A stretch of 64,000 nt of DNA from Phaeobacter piscinae. GTDB taxonomy: Bacteria > Pseudomonadota > Alphaproteobacteria > Rhodobacterales > Rhodobacteraceae. A model generated the notes under the pieces. It was given only the letters and a program-made list of their open reading frames with translations. It searched no databases and was not told the origin of the DNA. The DNA lies in the NCBI RefSeq assembly GCF_002407245.1, contig NZ_CP010681.1:62001-126000 (forward strand). The letters run 5' to 3'. The translations under genes were made by a program, and so were the position numbers. Below are positions 63,538 to 64,000 of the stretch, one piece after another (within the stretch, counting starts at the first letter, position 1; each line of letters opens with the position of its first letter).

Positions 63538-64000
63538 CTACTTCGATGTCCAGTTCGTGGCGAGGGCGCGCGCGCTCTGCGCCAGCAGCATAACGTCAAT
63601 CCCGACGGCGAGAAACTGCGCTCCCATGTCGAAATAGGCCTGTGTGGCCTCGGGTGAGGTGCCCAATATGCCCGGCGCCTTGCCTGCGGCTTTGATCCGC
63701 GCCAGCGCGTCGGCAATCACGGCGCGCACCTCCGGGTGAGCGGAATTGCCCTGATGTCCCATATCCGTGGAGAGGTCGGCGGGCCCGATGAAGATACCAT
63801 CAATACCCGGCACCGCCAGAATTTCGTCGAGATTTTCGATGCCTTTACGGTTTTCGACCTGTAACAGTAGGCAGATCTGCTGATCGGCGGTCTGAAGATA
63901 GTCGCTGGTCGTTCCGAACAGCGTCGCCCGTGCGGCTGTCGCGCCGACCCCACGGGTGCCATGTGGCGGGTACTGGCAGGCGCGCACGAGTTCGCGGGCC
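63538..64000 (-). CDS. HpcH/HpaI family aldolase (5' end outside window)
   Basis: The C-terminal 154 or so residues are visible and the frame continues past the right edge. Family blocks are RACQYPPHGTRGVG, VENRKGIENLDEILAVPGIDGIFIGPADLS with the metal/substrate-binding residues, and the terminal VGIDVMLLA. Members are metal-dependent pyruvate aldolases that cleave 4-hydroxy-2-oxo acids such as 2-keto-3-deoxyrhamnonate or 4-hydroxy-2-oxoheptanedioate. It is upstream of the liv-type operon on the same strand, so the imported compound may feed this catabolic step. Confidence 0.9.
   Translation of the reverse strand, partial: ARELVRACQYPPHGTRGVGATAARATLFGTTSDYLQTADQQICLLLQVENRKGIENLDEILAVPGIDGIFIGPADLSTDMGHQGNSAHPEVRAVIADALARIKAAGKAPGILGTSPEATQAYFDMGAQFLAVGIDVMLLAQSARALATNWTSK

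Noticed and set aside
1..64000. tRNA or rRNA genes, CRISPR arrays, insertion sequences, prophage
   Set aside because: No intergenic stretch is long or structured enough; no transposase, integrase or repeat-spacer pattern was seen by eye. A covariance-model scan was not possible.

Overview
The window is ordinary chromosomal DNA from an alphaproteobacterium of the Rhodobacteraceae, most likely the Roseobacter group (Phaeobacter/Ruegeria/Leisingera-like). I infer this from the high GC content, the accD-folC pair, and Rhodobacterales-type families (DUF6478, DUF2794, DUF3095, a MoxR/DUF58/DUF4159 operon, a liv-type ABC system). No database search was run. I found no rRNA, tRNA, CRISPR array, insertion sequence or prophage. 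Both edges cut genes: recQ lacks its 5' part and an HpcH/HpaI aldolase gene runs off the right end.

Layout. 0-4.5 kb: recQ, yaaA and a soluble hybrid histidine kinase. 4.6-12.2 kb: a bacterial alpha-2-macroglobulin with intact thioester, coupled to pbpC (periplasmic protease trap plus peptidoglycan synthase). 12.2-19.1 kb: a tightly coupled minus-strand operon of MoxR ATPase, DUF58, BatA/DUF4159 and an amidotransferase-like membrane protein. 19.2-26.5 kb: DUF1285, hydroxypyruvate isomerase, a DUF2798 membrane protein, polA, and an MHYT-GGDEF-EAL cyclic-di-GMP protein. 26.7-30 kb: a small zinc-finger protein with a clear terminator, an orphan ABC ATPase, two Rhodobacterales hypotheticals and a lipoprotein. 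30.3-34.4 kb: a very unusual ABC-like protein whose ATPase motifs are all degenerate and which ends in a cyclic-nucleotide-binding-like domain, overlapping a CPBP membrane protease gene. 34.4-38 kb: accD, folC, zapE. 38-46 kb: transporters (MFS, EamA, AEC) and small-molecule enzymes (OCD-family, HAD, UPF0178, soluble transhydrogenase, S-formylglutathione hydrolase). 46-52.5 kb: TetR and ArsR regulators, a membrane-anchored cytochrome c, DUF2794, an NlpC/P60 peptidase with an M17 aminopeptidase, a His-less Hpt-like protein and a beta-carbonic anhydrase. 52.5-58.4 kb: DUF3095, MFS, asd, a small protein resembling relaxase accessory domains, and a MuiA-like DUF4139 protein. 58.4-64 kb: a complete branched-chain-amino-acid-type ABC importer (SBP-livG-livF-livH-livM).

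The most unusual item is the degenerate ABC/cNMP protein with its CPBP protease neighbour (30334-34372). Its transmembrane domain looks normal, but the P-loop, signature, catalytic Glu and switch His all look lost, and roughly 270 residues are inserted inside the nucleotide-binding domain. This suggests a regulated membrane scaffold or sensor rather than a pump. Other items worth a look are operator-like palindromes upstream of the TetR, ArsR and liv genes, and a GNRA-capped hairpin in the leader of the M17 gene.
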